A DNA stretch of 64,000 nucleotides from Marinomonas balearica (GTDB lineage Bacteria; Pseudomonadota; Gammaproteobacteria; Pseudomonadales; Marinomonadaceae): contig NZ_SNXC01000009.1 in the NCBI RefSeq assembly GCF_004362145.1, positions 310,001 to 374,000 of the forward strand, given 5' to 3'. Positions 25,798 through 35,879 of this stretch are shown here, one piece after another; position 1 is the first letter of the stretch, and the number at the start of each line of letters is the position of its first letter. A program made the translations under genes and the position numbers. The notes beneath the pieces were generated by a model. That model made no database searches and was not told the origin of the DNA. It saw only the letters and a program-made list of their open reading frames with translations.

Positions 25798-28440
25798 ATG
25801 GGTGAATTAGCCAAAGAAATCATTCCTGTCAGTATAGAAAACGAATTAAAAGGTTCATACCTAGATTACGCGATGAGCGTTATCGTTGGGCGTGCATTGC
25901 CTGACGTGCGAGACGGCTTGAAGCCAGTGCATCGCCGTGTTTTATATGCGATGAACGAATTAAAAAATGATTGGAATAAACCCTATAAAAAATCGGCGCG
26001 TATCGTTGGTGACGTAATAGGTAAGTATCACCCTCATGGTGATTCTGCGGTTTACGAGACGATCGTTCGTATGGCGCAACCTTTCTCAATGCGCTACACA
26101 TTGGTAGATGGTCAGGGTAACTTCGGTTCGGTGGATGGTGATAGCGCCGCAGCAATGCGTTATACCGAAATTCGAATGGATAAAATTTCACATCATTTAT
26201 TGATGGATTTAGAGAAAGAAACCGTTGACTTTGTTCCAAACTACGACGAATCAGAAACTATGCCGGCGGTGCTGCCAGCTCGAATTCCTGGTTTGTTGGT
26301 AAACGGTTCTGCTGGTATCGCCGTTGGTATGGCGACCAATATCCCTCCTCATAATTTGACTGAAGTGATAAACGGCTGTTTGGCGTTGATCGATCGTCCA
26401 GAGATCGAAATTGACGAACTAATGGAGTTTATTCCAGGCCCAGACTTCCCTACAGGCGCTTTCATAAACGGTCGCGCGGGTATTGTAGAGGCTTACAAAA
26501 CAGGTCGTGGTCGAATCTACATGCGTGCTCGTCATCATGTAGAGGATATGGAGAAAGGCAATCGTCAGTCTATTGTTTTTACCGAAATTCCCTATCAGCT
26601 AAACAAAGCAAAAGTCATTGAAAAAATTGCCGAGCTTGTTAAAGAGAAGAAGCTTGAGGGTATCAGTGAACTTCGCGATGAGTCTGATAAAGACGGCATG
26701 CGTATCGTTATTGAACTTCGACGTGGAGAAAATCCAGAAGTTGTAGTTAATAACATCTTTACCCAAACACAGTTACAAAGTGTGTTTGGTATAAATATGG
26801 TTGCCTTGGTTGATGGGCGTCCTGAATTGCTTAATCTTAAGCAGATACTTGAATGCTTCGTTCGTCACCGCCGAGAGGTAGTGACGCGACGTACTATTTT
26901 TGAATTGCGTAAAGCGCGGGAGCGCGGTCATATCCTTGAAGGTTTGGCGGTTGCACTTGCAAATATCGACCGAGTTATCGAGTTGATTCGAACGTCTCCA
27001 ACTTCGGCTGACGCGCGTGAAAAACTGATAGCGGAATCTTGGCAGCCTGGCGATGTCATGGCGATGCTGGAAAGGGCGGGAGCTGACGCGTGTCGACCAG
27101 ATGATCTAGGGCCTCAGTTTGGCTTCAATGATGGAGCATATTGCTTATCGCCAGAACAAGCACAAGCCATATTGGATTTGCGTCTGCATCGATTGACAGG
27201 GCTAGAGCACGAAAAACTTCTTGCTGAATATAAAGATCTTATTGAAGTGATCGCGGAGTTGCTTGAGATTCTTGGTAACCCTGACAGATTGATGCAAGTG
27301 ATTTGTGAAGAGCTAGAAGCTGTACGTGACCAATTTGGTGATGAGCGCTTAACTGAGATATTGACTTCTCGTCAAGACCTTACAATTGCAGATCTTATTG
27401 ACGAAGCGCCGATGGTCGTGACGATTTCTGATACTGGCTACGCTAAGTCGCAGCCGCTTGAAGAATACAAAGCACAGCGCCGTGGTGGTCGAGGTAAGTC
27501 TTCCGCTAAGATGAAAGATGAAGACCATATTAGTCATCTGCTTGTTACGAGCAGCCATGATACGGTCATGCTATTTAGTAATTTTGGTAAAGTGTATTGG
27601 TTGCGAGTCTTTGAAATTCCGGTTGCTAGCCGCACATCTAAAGGTCGCCCTATTGTCAACTTGTTGCCGTTGGCTGAGGGAGAGCATATTTCAGCGTTGC
27701 TTCCTCTTAATGATGAAATGGAAGATTCCTATATCTTTATGGCGACTGCAAACGGCACAGTGAAGAAAACAGCGGTTGAGCATTTTGCTCGCCCACGTTC
27801 AACTGGACTGATTGCATTGAGTCTTGATGAGAGCGATGAGCTTGTTGGTGTAGCGCAAACCTCTGGCGAAAACGACATTATGCTTGTATCGAGTTCGGGT
27901 AAGACGATCCGGTTTAAAGAGAGTGATGTTCGGGCTATGGGGCGTACTGCGGCAGGTGTTCGTGGTATTCGTTTGGCTGAATCTTATAAAGTTGTTTCGC
28001 TTATTGTTCCCCGTGAAGGAAGTTCGGTCTTATTCGCTTGTGAAAATGGTTTTGGTAAGCGTACTTTGACTGAAGATTTTCCAGTGTACGGTCGAGGCGG
28101 ACAGGGTGTAATCGGCATTCAAGTGTCTGAACGTAACGGCCCAGTAGTGGGAGCGACTCAGGTTGATGATGCTGATGAAATCATGCTTATCTCGGATCAG
28201 GGTACATTGGTTCGTACGCGAGCATCTGAAGTTTCATGTCAGGGTCGAAACACTCAAGGTGTTACATTGATTCGATTGATGAATGATGAGCATCTTGTGG
28301 GAGTTGAGCGCGTTGTCGATGAAGATGACGAAGAGAGTGATGAAGAGGGGATGGCAGAGGCTTCAGAGGCTGAAGTCGTAACTCCGGAAGCTCCAGAGGC
28401 TGGAAGGGTAGAAGAAGAGCCTGACAGCGAAGAAGAGTAA
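25798..28440 (+). CDS. gyrA: DNA gyrase subunit A
   Basis: Type II topoisomerase subunit that cuts and rejoins DNA while introducing negative supercoils with GyrB. It has 880 residues. The catalytic Tyr122 is in [10 protein letters not shown]. The quinolone region reads GDSAVYE, so Ser83 is wild type and residue 87 is Glu rather than Asp, a natural variant seen in other genera. The GyrA box QRRGGRG, needed for DNA wrapping, is in the C-terminal beta-pinwheel. The last about 45 residues are a strongly acidic tail. First gene of the run leading to serC-pheA-tyrA/aroA-cmk-rpsA, but a terminator separates it from serC. Confidence 0.98.
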   Translation: MGELAKEIIPVSIENELKGSYLDYAMSVIVGRALPDVRDGLKPVHRRVLYAMNELKNDWNKPYKKSARIVGDVIGKYHPHGDSAVYETIVRMAQPFSMRYTLVDGQGNFGSVDGDSAAAMRYTEIRMDKISHHLLMDLEKETVDFVPNYDESETMPAVLPARIPGLLVNGSAGIAVGMATNIPPHNLTEVINGCLALIDRPEIEIDELMEFIPGPDFPTGAFINGRAGIVEAYKTGRGRIYMRARHHVEDMEKGNRQSIVFTEIPYQLNKAKVIEKIAELVKEKKLEGISELRDESDKDGMRIVIELRRGENPEVVVNNIFTQTQLQSVFGINMVALVDGRPELLNLKQILECFVRHRREVVTRRTIFELRKARERGHILEGLAVALANIDRVIELIRTSPTSADAREKLIAESWQPGDVMAMLERAGADACRPDDLGPQFGFNDGAYCLSPEQAQAILDLRLHRLTGLEHEKLLAEYKDLIEVIAELLEILGNPDRLMQVICEELEAVRDQFGDERLTEILTSRQDLTIADLIDEAPMVVTISDTGYAKSQPLEEYKAQRRGGRGKSSAKMKDEDHISHLLVTSSHDTVMLFSNFGKVYWLRVFEIPVASRTSKGRPIVNLLPLAEGEHISALLPLNDEMEDSYIFMATANGTVKKTAVEHFARPRSTGLIALSLDESDELVGVAQTSGENDIMLVSSSGKTIRFKESDVRAMGRTAAGVRGIRLAESYKVVSLIVPREGSSVLFACENGFGKRTLTEDFPVYGRGGQGVIGIQVSERNGPVVGATQVDDADEIMLISDQGTLVRTRASEVSCQGRNTQGVTLIRLMNDEHLVGVERVVDEDDEESDEEGMAEASEAEVVTPEAPEAGRVEEEPDSEEE

Positions 28441-28448
28441 GCTAAAGT

Positions 28449-28470
28449 GGCGCACAATGTGCGCCTCTTT
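28449..28470 (+). terminator. Terminator after gyrA
   Basis: GGCGCAC and GTGCGCC form a perfect stem around AAT, followed by TCTTTT. It lies nine bases after the gyrA stop. Confidence 0.8.
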
Positions 28471-28572
28471 TGTGTTGGGCGTTTGAAAAGTGTCAGGGAT
28501 TTAAAGTTGGCACTTGGATGAGTCAGGGTGAATTGTTTTTTAAGCAAGTGAGATAATGGGGATATTGGCGGA

Positions 28573-29661
28573 ATGAGTCGGTCGTTTAATTTTTGTTCTG
28601 GTCCTGCGGCGTTACCTGAGGCAGTGTTGAAAAAAGCACAATCTGAGTTATTGGATTGGCATGGTGCTGGTGTTTCTGTAATGGAAATGAGCCATAGAAG
28701 CAGTGAGTTTACTTCAATTTTGGAGTCCGCAAAAACACGGTTGATCCGCTTGTTGGATATACCAAGTAACTACGAAGTTTTGTTTGTTCAGGGTGGTGCA
28801 TCCACACTGTTCGCTCAGATTCCTGCTAACTTTATTGCTGATCACACAAGTGCTTGCTACCTAGATACTGGGGCTTGGTCGGCTAAAGCGATCAAAGAGG
28901 CAAAAAAATATACAAATGTGGTTGTCTCGGGTTCGACCAAAGATAAAAATTACACGACTGTTCCGGCTTGGGATTCGTTGAATCTAGATGAAAATGCAGC
29001 ATATTTGCATTTGACGCCGAATGAGACTATCGGTGGTGTTGAGTTTGACGATTTACCAGAAACGGATTTGCCTATTATTGCAGATTTGTCTTCAACAATT
29101 TTGTCTCGTTCTATTGATGTTAGTAAGTACGGCATGATTTACGCTGGTGCTCAGAAGAATGTAGGCCCAGCGGGTGTTGTTATTTGTATTGTACGAAAAG
29201 ACCTTTTAGAGCGATGTGATAATGATCGCCTTCCATCCACTTGGTCGTTTGCTAATCTTGCTAAAAATAACTCAATGATTAATACGCCCCCAACCTTCGC
29301 TATTTATTTGGCTGATCTCGTGTTTGAGTGGCTTGAGGGGCAAGGTGGTGTAGAGGCTATTGAAAAGGTTAATGAAGCAAAAGCTGAGCGATTGTATCGT
29401 GCGATTGATGAGAGCAAGCTTTATAGTAACCCTATTGAACTAAAATATCGTTCTCGTATGAATGTTCCTTTTGTTTTAGCTGATGAGTCTCTTGAATCGT
29501 TGTTCTTGCAAGAATCTGAAGAGGCTGGATTAAAAACATTGGCAGGACACCGCTCTGTGGGTGGAATGCGAGCAAGTATTTACAATGCTATGCCAATGGA
29601 AGGTGTCGACGCATTGATTAAGTTTATGCAAGATTTTGAAATGCGTCATTACGGAGCCTAA
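28573..29661 (+). CDS. serC: Phosphoserine aminotransferase
   Basis: PLP enzyme of serine and pyridoxal phosphate synthesis, converting 3-phosphohydroxypyruvate to phosphoserine. Its 362 residues match the family. Blocks seen: FNFCSGPAALPEAVLKKAQ at the N terminus, MEMSHRSSEF, QGGASTLFAQIP, the PLP lysine in YAGAQKNVGPAG, and GGMRASIYNAMP near the end. pheA starts three bases after the stop, so both are in one operon with the downstream aromatic genes. pdxJ, a later step of the PLP pathway, is also in this window (59.8 kb). Confidence 0.97.
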   Translation: MSRSFNFCSGPAALPEAVLKKAQSELLDWHGAGVSVMEMSHRSSEFTSILESAKTRLIRLLDIPSNYEVLFVQGGASTLFAQIPANFIADHTSACYLDTGAWSAKAIKEAKKYTNVVVSGSTKDKNYTTVPAWDSLNLDENAAYLHLTPNETIGGVEFDDLPETDLPIIADLSSTILSRSIDVSKYGMIYAGAQKNVGPAGVVICIVRKDLLERCDNDRLPSTWSFANLAKNNSMINTPPTFAIYLADLVFEWLEGQGGVEAIEKVNEAKAERLYRAIDESKLYSNPIELKYRSRMNVPFVLADESLESLFLQESEEAGLKTLAGHRSVGGMRASIYNAMPMEGVDALIKFMQDFEMRHYGA

Positions 29662-29664
29662 TGC

Positions 29665-30783
29665 ATGCTTGATAAAACAAAGTTACCGGACACATTGCCG
29701 GGTCTACGAGACAGAATTGATGAAATTGATCAGAAAATTCAACAGCTGATCAATGAAAGAGCGATGTGTGCACAAAAAGTTGCGGATGTAAAAATTGCTG
29801 AGCAAGGTGAAGAGGCGGTTGTCTTCTACCGTCCGGAACGTGAGGCGCAGGTTTTACGTCGTGTAATGGAGCGCAATGAAGGGCCGTTAGAAAACGAAGA
29901 GATGGCGAAAGTGTTTCGTCAAATTATGTCATCTTGCCTTGCTTTGGAAAAGCCGATGCGCATTGCTTTTTTAGGGCCGGCGGGTACGTTTACTCAACAG
30001 GCGGCTCAAAAGCACTTTGGTAAGTCTATTGTTAGTGCACCTATGGCAGCTATTGATGAGGTGTTTCGCGAGGTTGAGTCAGGTGCTGCAAATTATGGCG
30101 TGGTTCCTGTGGAGAACTCTACTGAAGGCGTTGTTAATCATACGTTAGATAGCTTTCGATCCTCTCGTTTAAAGATATGTGGTGAGGTTGAAGAGCGAAT
30201 TCATCATCATTTGTTGGTGAGTCCAAATATTAATGCGGATGATGTCACGCATATATACTCACACCAGCAGGCGTTGGCTCAATGTCGTGCGTGGTTGGAT
30301 CGATATTGGCCGCATGCAGAACGTGTTTCTGTAAGCTCTAATGCTGAGGCTGCGCGCTTGGCATCTGAGGCGGGTCGTAACGGAAAAGCCGTTGCAGCGA
30401 TCGCCGGAGAAATTGCGTGTGAGCTTTATGGATTAGAAAAAGTCTCTTCCAATATTGAAGATCACCCTGAGAATACAACACGTTTTTTGATTATTGGGCT
30501 TCAGGATGTTCCTGCAAGTGGAAGTGATAAAACGTCTTTGTTAATCAGTGCTAAAAACGAACCCGGCGCATTGTATCGCCTGCTGGAGGCATTTGAGCGA
30601 CATAGTGTGGATATGACGCGTTTAGAAACGCGACCTTCGTTGTTGAGTAAGTGGGGCTATATCTTTTATATCGATTGTGTTGGACATTATTCTGATGACG
30701 CCTGTAAGGCAGTGATAAGTGAATTGCGAGATCGTGCTTCAGAAGTAAAAGTACTAGGGTCTTACCCGATCGCTGTTTTATAA
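29665..30783 (+). CDS. pheA: Bifunctional chorismate mutase / prephenate dehydratase (P-protein)
   Basis: Makes phenylpyruvate from chorismate in two steps. It has 372 residues: an AroQ-type chorismate mutase at about 10-95 (LRDRIDEIDQKIQQLINERA), prephenate dehydratase at about 100-275 (FLGPAGTFTQQAA, PVENSTEGVVNHTLD, and NTTRFLII), then an ACT domain (about 290-370) for phenylalanine feedback. The ACT motifs are PGALYRLLEAF and ETRPS, with Thr where the well-known ESRP motif has Ser. ATG 29665 was chosen for its position three bases after serC. In pseudomonads hisC usually follows here, but it is missing. Confidence 0.97.
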   Translation: MLDKTKLPDTLPGLRDRIDEIDQKIQQLINERAMCAQKVADVKIAEQGEEAVVFYRPEREAQVLRRVMERNEGPLENEEMAKVFRQIMSSCLALEKPMRIAFLGPAGTFTQQAAQKHFGKSIVSAPMAAIDEVFREVESGAANYGVVPVENSTEGVVNHTLDSFRSSRLKICGEVEERIHHHLLVSPNINADDVTHIYSHQQALAQCRAWLDRYWPHAERVSVSSNAEAARLASEAGRNGKAVAAIAGEIACELYGLEKVSSNIEDHPENTTRFLIIGLQDVPASGSDKTSLLISAKNEPGALYRLLEAFERHSVDMTRLETRPSLLSKWGYIFYIDCVGHYSDDACKAVISELRDRASEVKVLGSYPIAVL

Positions 30784-30857
30784 AACTATTCCGAGAATAT
30801 AGGTGGTCGGCGCAATGGATGGCGCCTTGATTGCCGTGGTTGAAAGTAGGTTATTGC

Positions 30858-33074
30858 ATGCAAGACAAAATGGTGTCTGAGCATTTTGGAAATGTGTTAA
30901 TCATTGGTCTGGGAATGATCGGTGGTTCCTTTGCAAAAGCGCTAAAAAATAAAGGGGTTGCTACCTTATTTGGCGCGGACCGGAGGGAGGCTGAGCTAAC
31001 GCTTGGTGTTTCAACGGGCGCGATTGATTATGCCGCTCGGCTGGATGAGCAAACGATTGCTAAGATGGATGTGATTGTTTTGGCGACTCCTGTTCGTGCC
31101 ATGGTGTCAGTGCTTAAAGAAATACATACCTTTGTACGACCAGATACATTGATTACTGATGTGGGCTCAACGAAAGGCAGTGTTGTTGATGCAGCAAAAG
31201 AGGTGTTTGGTTTTAGTCCGACTAATTTTATTCCTGGTCATCCTATAGCTGGGGCTGAAAAAAGCGGTGTGTTGGCTGCAAACCCTCATTTATTTGAACG
31301 TCACATGGCGATTGTCACACCTCTTCCTGAAAGTGATCCTTTTTTGCTGGATAAATTGTACAAGCTTTGGGAGGCGGTTGGTTCTGACGTGGTTGGCATG
31401 GATGTAGAGCATCATGACTATGTATTGGCTTCGTCTAGTCATTTGCCGCACCTCTTGGCGTATACACTTGTGGACACGCTTGCTAATAGTGAACGAAGTC
31501 AGGATGTGTTCAAATTTGCCGCTGGCGGCTTCCGAGACTTTACTCGTATAGCATCAAGTGACCCTGTTATGTGGCGAGATGTCTTTCTTGCTAACAAGGA
31601 TGCGACATTGGCAACACTGGATCTTTTTACTGATCGCTTGTCCTTTATGAGACAGGCAATTGTGGAGGGTGATGGTGCAAGTATGTTTGGTGTATTCTCA
31701 CGCGCAAAATCAGCGAGGGATCATTTTTTAAGATTATTAGAGCAGCGAACGCTTGGAGCTAAAGCGGAAGTAAAATCTATTTCTATTTCTCTTTCTTCAG
31801 TAAATGCAGTTAAAGGCTCAGTTTCTTTGATGGGTGACAAGTCATTGTCACATAGAGTCGTTATACTCGCCGCCCTTAGTGATGGTGTGAGTATTATTGA
31901 TAATCTTGATCTCACGGGCAATGTGACGGTGACGGTTCAGGCGCTCCGTGATATGGGTGTGGTTATTGACGATATCGGCCTGAATCAAGTGCGGGTGCAT
32001 GGGGTAGGGTTAAGAGGCTTGAAGGCGCCAATCGCGCCTATAAATGTACATTCGTCTATTACCAGTCTATACCTTTTGCTCCCAGTGTTGGCTGGGCAGC
32101 AATTTGAGGTGTCGGTTACTGCAGATGAGGCTTTGCTCAATCGACCAATATCGTCTCTATTGGCTATTTTAAGTTCGATGGGAGCAAGTGTAGAGAGTGC
32201 AGCTGCAGATTGTTTGCCTGTGACTATAAAATCTCGAGTGTCGAAATCGTTGGATATCGCATTGGCACAATTTTCACGTCGCCTTTCATCTGCTGCTATG
32301 TTTGCGTGTTTGTTTGCGCCAAGCGAGTCGCAAATTATTTTGGCGAATGATGATGGTGAGATAGATGTTGATATTCTTAAGGCGTTTGGTGCCAATGTCG
32401 AGCTTGAGGGTAAGCGATTTAAGTCAACTTCGTCAGTTTTAAGTGCTACAAATTTGACGCTTCCAGCAGATGTAAATAAAACGGCTTTGCTTTTGGCTCT
32501 TGCGTGCTTATGTCCAGGTTCAGATTTATCTATTGAAAATGCGTTAATAGGGCAAAATATCGGTAGCTTGCTCCCATTTGTTGATAAGTTGGGAGGAGAT
32601 GTGGATTTTACAAAAGATGTATCATCTCAACTTCCTCAGGGGAAAGTAAAAGCGCGTTTTTCTCAATTAAGTAATTTTGAGTTGTTGCCTGAAGATACGA
32701 CTCGATTGCGAGAAAGTTTGCCTGTTGTGTGTGTGTTGGCTGCATTCACAAAGGGAGTCTCTAAAATATATGGTGTGCGCAGTTTGGCGTATTACTACGA
32801 AGATCGAATAATGACAATGCTCGATGGATTGAGGCATATGGGGGTGAACGTTACGTTAGATAATGACGTGATTTACATTGAGGGTGGTAGTCCTGTTTCT
32901 GGCAGTAGTTTAGATTCGGGGGGAGATTATCATATTGCTCTCGCAATGTTGGCGTTAGGGATGCGAAGTCGTGAATCTTGTGTTGTTCACGACTGTCAGA
33001 AATTATTAGAAGAATTTACCGAATTGGAAAGCGTGATGGTGGCATTGGGTTTGCAATGTGACGTCGCACGATAA
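30858..33074 (+). CDS. tyrA: Prephenate dehydrogenase fused to a degenerate EPSP-synthase (AroA) domain
   Basis: The 738-residue protein from ATG 30858 has two parts. Residues about 8-290 are TyrA-type (cyclohexadienyl) dehydrogenase with VLIIGLGMIGGSFAKALK and GHPIAGAEKSG. Residues about 306-735 align with EPSP synthase, as in the pseudomonad TyrA/AroA fusion. However only a few active-site landmarks survive: GDKSLSHR (Lys328) and RPI (Arg429). GNSGTSMR is replaced by HSSITSLY (398-405). The SAQ region reads FSRRLSSAA. The catalytic Asp313 position (E. coli) is Glu. KESDR is YYEDR, and DHRMAM is DYHIAL. The dehydrogenase looks intact; EPSP synthase activity is doubtful. Upstream in-frame codons reach 30831. 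Confidence 0.9.
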   Translation: MQDKMVSEHFGNVLIIGLGMIGGSFAKALKNKGVATLFGADRREAELTLGVSTGAIDYAARLDEQTIAKMDVIVLATPVRAMVSVLKEIHTFVRPDTLITDVGSTKGSVVDAAKEVFGFSPTNFIPGHPIAGAEKSGVLAANPHLFERHMAIVTPLPESDPFLLDKLYKLWEAVGSDVVGMDVEHHDYVLASSSHLPHLLAYTLVDTLANSERSQDVFKFAAGGFRDFTRIASSDPVMWRDVFLANKDATLATLDLFTDRLSFMRQAIVEGDGASMFGVFSRAKSARDHFLRLLEQRTLGAKAEVKSISISLSSVNAVKGSVSLMGDKSLSHRVVILAALSDGVSIIDNLDLTGNVTVTVQALRDMGVVIDDIGLNQVRVHGVGLRGLKAPIAPINVHSSITSLYLLLPVLAGQQFEVSVTADEALLNRPISSLLAILSSMGASVESAAADCLPVTIKSRVSKSLDIALAQFSRRLSSAAMFACLFAPSESQIILANDDGEIDVDILKAFGANVELEGKRFKSTSSVLSATNLTLPADVNKTALLLALACLCPGSDLSIENALIGQNIGSLLPFVDKLGGDVDFTKDVSSQLPQGKVKARFSQLSNFELLPEDTTRLRESLPVVCVLAAFTKGVSKIYGVRSLAYYYEDRIMTMLDGLRHMGVNVTLDNDVIYIEGGSPVSGSSLDSGGDYHIALAMLALGMRSRESCVVHDCQKLLEEFTELESVMVALGLQCDVAR

Positions 33075-33096
33075 AATAAGTATATGAGGAATTATT

Positions 33097-33780
33097 ATGA
33101 TTGATCAGGCCCCAGTTATTGCGATTGACGGTCCGAGTGGCGCAGGGAAAGGAACTGTCAGTCAGTTGGTCGCGGAAAAACTGGGATGGCATTTGCTCGA
33201 TAGTGGTGCGTTATATCGCTTGTTAGCTCTTGCTGTATCGCATCACGGTATGACTGCAGATGATGTTGAGTCGTTGAGAGTTTTGGCTGAGCATCTGGAT
33301 ATTCAGTTTGAGCAAGGTGATGAGGGTAAGGTTGATATTGTGCTTGAAGGCGAAATTGTCACTCAAGCCATTCGTACTGAGCTAGTTGGCAACAGTGCGT
33401 CAAAGCTTGCTCAGATTCCTGAGGTGCGCGATGGGCTTCTAATGAGGCAGCGTGCATTCTCTCAAGAGCCGGGTTTGGTTGCAGACGGTCGTGATATGGG
33501 GACCGTTGTGTTCCCAGATGCTCCTGTTAAGGTTTTCTTGACTGCGACGGCTGAGGAGCGTGCAAGTCGCCGCTTATTGCAGTTGCAGCAAAAAGGGGAT
33601 GAGGTTGATTACGACGAATTGGTCGCGACAATAAAAGAGCGAGACGACCGAGATGCAAATCGAGCGGTGGCGCCTCTTGTTCCTGCCGCAGGAGCCTTGG
33701 TTGTAGATAGCACCGATCTTACGATTGATAAAGTGGTTGAAATGGTGCTTGCTGAAGTTAAAAAAGCAGGCATTGTTTAG
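33097..33780 (+). CDS. cmk: Cytidylate kinase
   Basis: Phosphorylates CMP and dCMP in pyrimidine nucleotide metabolism. It has 227 residues. The P-loop is [20 protein letters not shown], the substrate region [13 protein letters not shown], and the [19 protein letters not shown] block is characteristic. The lid contains [14 protein letters not shown]. It lies 22 bp after the tyrA-aroA fusion and 199 bp before rpsA, the conserved cmk-rpsA order. Confidence 0.97.
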   Translation: MIDQAPVIAIDGPSGAGKGTVSQLVAEKLGWHLLDSGALYRLLALAVSHHGMTADDVESLRVLAEHLDIQFEQGDEGKVDIVLEGEIVTQAIRTELVGNSASKLAQIPEVRDGLLMRQRAFSQEPGLVADGRDMGTVVFPDAPVKVFLTATAEERASRRLLQLQQKGDEVDYDELVATIKERDDRDANRAVAPLVPAAGALVVDSTDLTIDKVVEMVLAEVKKAGIV

Positions 33781-33831
33781 TTGTCTTAATCTACTTCAAT
33801 AAAATGATTGTTCTATTCTATGTATCACTTG

Positions 33832-33840
33832 TGCTAAAAT
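33832..33840 (+). promoter_or_regulatory. Extended -10 promoter for rpsA
   Basis: TGCTAAAAT (33832-33840) with a fair -35, TTCTAT, 18 bp upstream. It would give rpsA its own leader of about 130 nt, which contains the hairpin region at 33861-33889. Confidence 0.5.
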
Positions 33841-33860
33841 AGTCTAGAATTTATCCAAGT

Positions 33861-33889
33861 CGACATTGGACCAGCCAATGTCAATGTCG
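33861..33889 (+). promoter_or_regulatory. Alternative hairpins in the rpsA leader
   Basis: GACATTGG (33862-33869) pairs perfectly with CCAATGTC (33875-33882). The nearly same strand CGACATTG (33861-33868) also pairs perfectly with CAATGTCG (33882-33889). The two stems exclude each other. A GGA sits at the loop edge of the first, a feature linked to S1 autocontrol in E. coli leaders. A regulatory role is inferred. Confidence 0.5.
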
Positions 33890-33979
33890 CAACTATTATT
33901 AACTGACCCATATTTGCTGGTAGTGTGGAGATAGGATGTGTTTCAGTTGAAATACAGTCCTTTTTTTATAGGAAACACA

Positions 33980-35638
33980 ATGACTCAAAGCTTCGCAGAA
34001 CTGTTTGAAGAAAGCCTTAAAACCGTAGAAATGGCTCCAGGCTCAATTGTTACTGGTATCGTTGTTGACATCGACAGCGATTGGGTAACTGTTCATGCAG
34101 GTCTTAAATCTGAAGGCGTTATCCCTCGTTCTCAATTCCTAAGCGAGAGCGGCGAATTCACTCTAAACATCGGTGACGAAGTAAAAGTTGCACTTGACGC
34201 TGTAGAAGACGGCTTCGGTGAGACTAAACTTTCTCGTGAGAAAGCGAAACGTGCTGAGACTTGGGCTGTTCTTGAAAAAGCCTATGATGAGGGTGAAATC
34301 GTTACTGGTATCATCAACGGTAAGGTTAAAGGCGGCTTCACTGTTGATATCGCTAATATCCGTGCGTTCCTACCTGGTTCTTTGGTAGATGTACGTCCTA
34401 TCCGTGATACATCTCACCTAGAAGGTGTAGATCTTGAGTTTAAACTTATTAAACTTGATCAGAAACGTAACAACGTTGTTGTATCTCGTCGTGCTGTTAT
34501 GGAAGCTACTAACAGTGCAGAGCGCGAAACTCTTCTTTCTTCTCTTGAGGAAGGTCAAGAAGTTAAAGGTATCGTTAAGAACCTTACAGATTACGGTGCG
34601 TTTGTTGACCTTGGTGGTGTTGATGGTCTTCTACACATCACTGATATGGCTTGGAAACGTATCAAACACCCAAGCGAAATCATCGCTGTAGGTGACGAAA
34701 TTGACGTTAAAGTGCTTAAGTTTGACCGTGAGCGTAACCGCGTATCTCTAGGTCTTAAGCAATTGGGTGAAGATCCATGGGTGGCTATCAAAGCTCGTTA
34801 CCCAGAGGGAACTAAAGTTACTGCACGTGTAACTAACCTAACTGACTACGGTTGCTTCGCTGAGCTAGAAGAAGGTGTTGAAGGTCTTGTTCACGTTTCA
34901 GAAATGGATTGGACAAACAAAAACATTCACCCTTCTAAAGTTGTTCAAATCGGCGACGAAGTTGAGGTTATGGTTCTAGATATCGACGAAGAGCGTCGTC
35001 GTATCTCTCTAGGTATCAAGCAATGCACTCCAAATCCTTGGGAAGAGTTTGCTGGTTCTTTCAACAAAGGCGACAAAATCTCTGGCGGCATCAAGTCAAT
35101 CACTGACTTCGGTGTATTCATTGGTCTTGACGGCGGTATTGACGGTCTTGTTCACCTTTCTGACCTATCTTGGGACGAAACTGGTGAAGAAGCAGTACGT
35201 CAATACAAGAAAGGCGACATGCTTGAAACCGTTGTTCTTTCTATCGACGCAGAGCGCGAGCGTATTTCGCTAGGTGTTAAACAACTTGCAGAAGATCCAT
35301 TCATCGCTTTCGTTGCTGAAAACGATAAAGGTGCTGTAGTAACAGGTACTGTTTCTGAAGTAGAAGCTAAAACTGTTGTTGTTACACTAGCTGAAGGTGT
35401 TGAGGCTTCTTTGAAAGTTTCTGACATCAGCCGCGATCGTATCGAAGATGCTCGTACTGAGTTGAATGTTGGTGATTCTGTTGAAGCTGCGATCGTAAGT
35501 GTTGATCGTAAAGCTCGCACAATTAGCCTATCAATCAAGGCTAAAGACGCTTCTGAAGAGAAAGCAGCTCTTAAGTCTCACTCTGAGAAGCAGCAAGTTG
35601 AAGCGAACGGCCCAACTAGAAAACCAAAACTAATCTGA
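33980..35638 (+). CDS. rpsA: 30S ribosomal protein S1
   Basis: RNA-binding ribosomal protein that unfolds mRNA for initiation. From ATG 33980 it has 552 residues, near E. coli S1 (557). It shows six S1 motifs; typical repeats are [43 protein letters not shown] and [20 protein letters not shown]. The start [13 protein letters not shown] is the family start, with AGGAAA eight bases before it; the open frame reaches 33938. Codon choice is noticeably more uniform (for example GGT, CGT, AAC) than in neighbours, as expected for high expression. ihfB, the usual next gene, is absent. Confidence 0.98.
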   Translation: MTQSFAELFEESLKTVEMAPGSIVTGIVVDIDSDWVTVHAGLKSEGVIPRSQFLSESGEFTLNIGDEVKVALDAVEDGFGETKLSREKAKRAETWAVLEKAYDEGEIVTGIINGKVKGGFTVDIANIRAFLPGSLVDVRPIRDTSHLEGVDLEFKLIKLDQKRNNVVVSRRAVMEATNSAERETLLSSLEEGQEVKGIVKNLTDYGAFVDLGGVDGLLHITDMAWKRIKHPSEIIAVGDEIDVKVLKFDRERNRVSLGLKQLGEDPWVAIKARYPEGTKVTARVTNLTDYGCFAELEEGVEGLVHVSEMDWTNKNIHPSKVVQIGDEVEVMVLDIDEERRRISLGIKQCTPNPWEEFAGSFNKGDKISGGIKSITDFGVFIGLDGGIDGLVHLSDLSWDETGEEAVRQYKKGDMLETVVLSIDAERERISLGVKQLAEDPFIAFVAENDKGAVVTGTVSEVEAKTVVVTLAEGVEASLKVSDISRDRIEDARTELNVGDSVEAAIVSVDRKARTISLSIKAKDASEEKAALKSHSEKQQVEANGPTRKPKLI

Positions 35639-35665
35639 CTTTTAGTTAGGTTAAAGTAGTTAGAT

Positions 35666-35693
35666 AAAAAGCGAGCTTCGGCTCGCTTTTTTT
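35666..35693 (+). terminator. Terminator after rpsA
   Basis: AAAAAGCGAGC and GCTCGCTTTTT form a perfect stem with a very stable TTCG loop, then T residues. Confidence 0.92.
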
Positions 35694-35786
35694 GTGCGTG
35701 TTTGCTTGCTAAATAGAGTAGTTGTGCGTGGAAATTATTTTATGATTTTGAGGTTTTTTTTGCCTGACAATCGATTGACAAAAAGA

Positions 35787-35809
35787 CTATACACAGAACA
35801 TGTGGATAA
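35787..35809. promoter_or_regulatory. Pair of DnaA-box-like 9-mers
   Basis: TGTGGATAA (35801-35809) is a perfect DnaA box on the minus strand (TTATCCACA). CTATACACA (35787-35795) is one base from TTATNCACA on the plus strand. They face each other in a 240-bp gap without a gene. Two sites could occur by chance. Confidence 0.35.
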
Positions 35810-35879
35810 CTATGGGTATAGGTGGAGGGAAAAATTAGAAGGGGAAAAAGGGATGATTCTAGGGTAGGAGAGTGATTTT

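Noticed and set aside
26041..26055. Quinolone-resistance change in gyrA (Glu at position 87)
   Set aside because: Glu87 is the normal residue in several genera and Ser83 is unchanged, so resistance should not be inferred. parC is also wild type at both positions.
25880..26239. 119-codon minus-strand open frame inside gyrA
   Set aside because: It is a shadow of the strongly conserved gyrA frame; no start signal and implausible composition.
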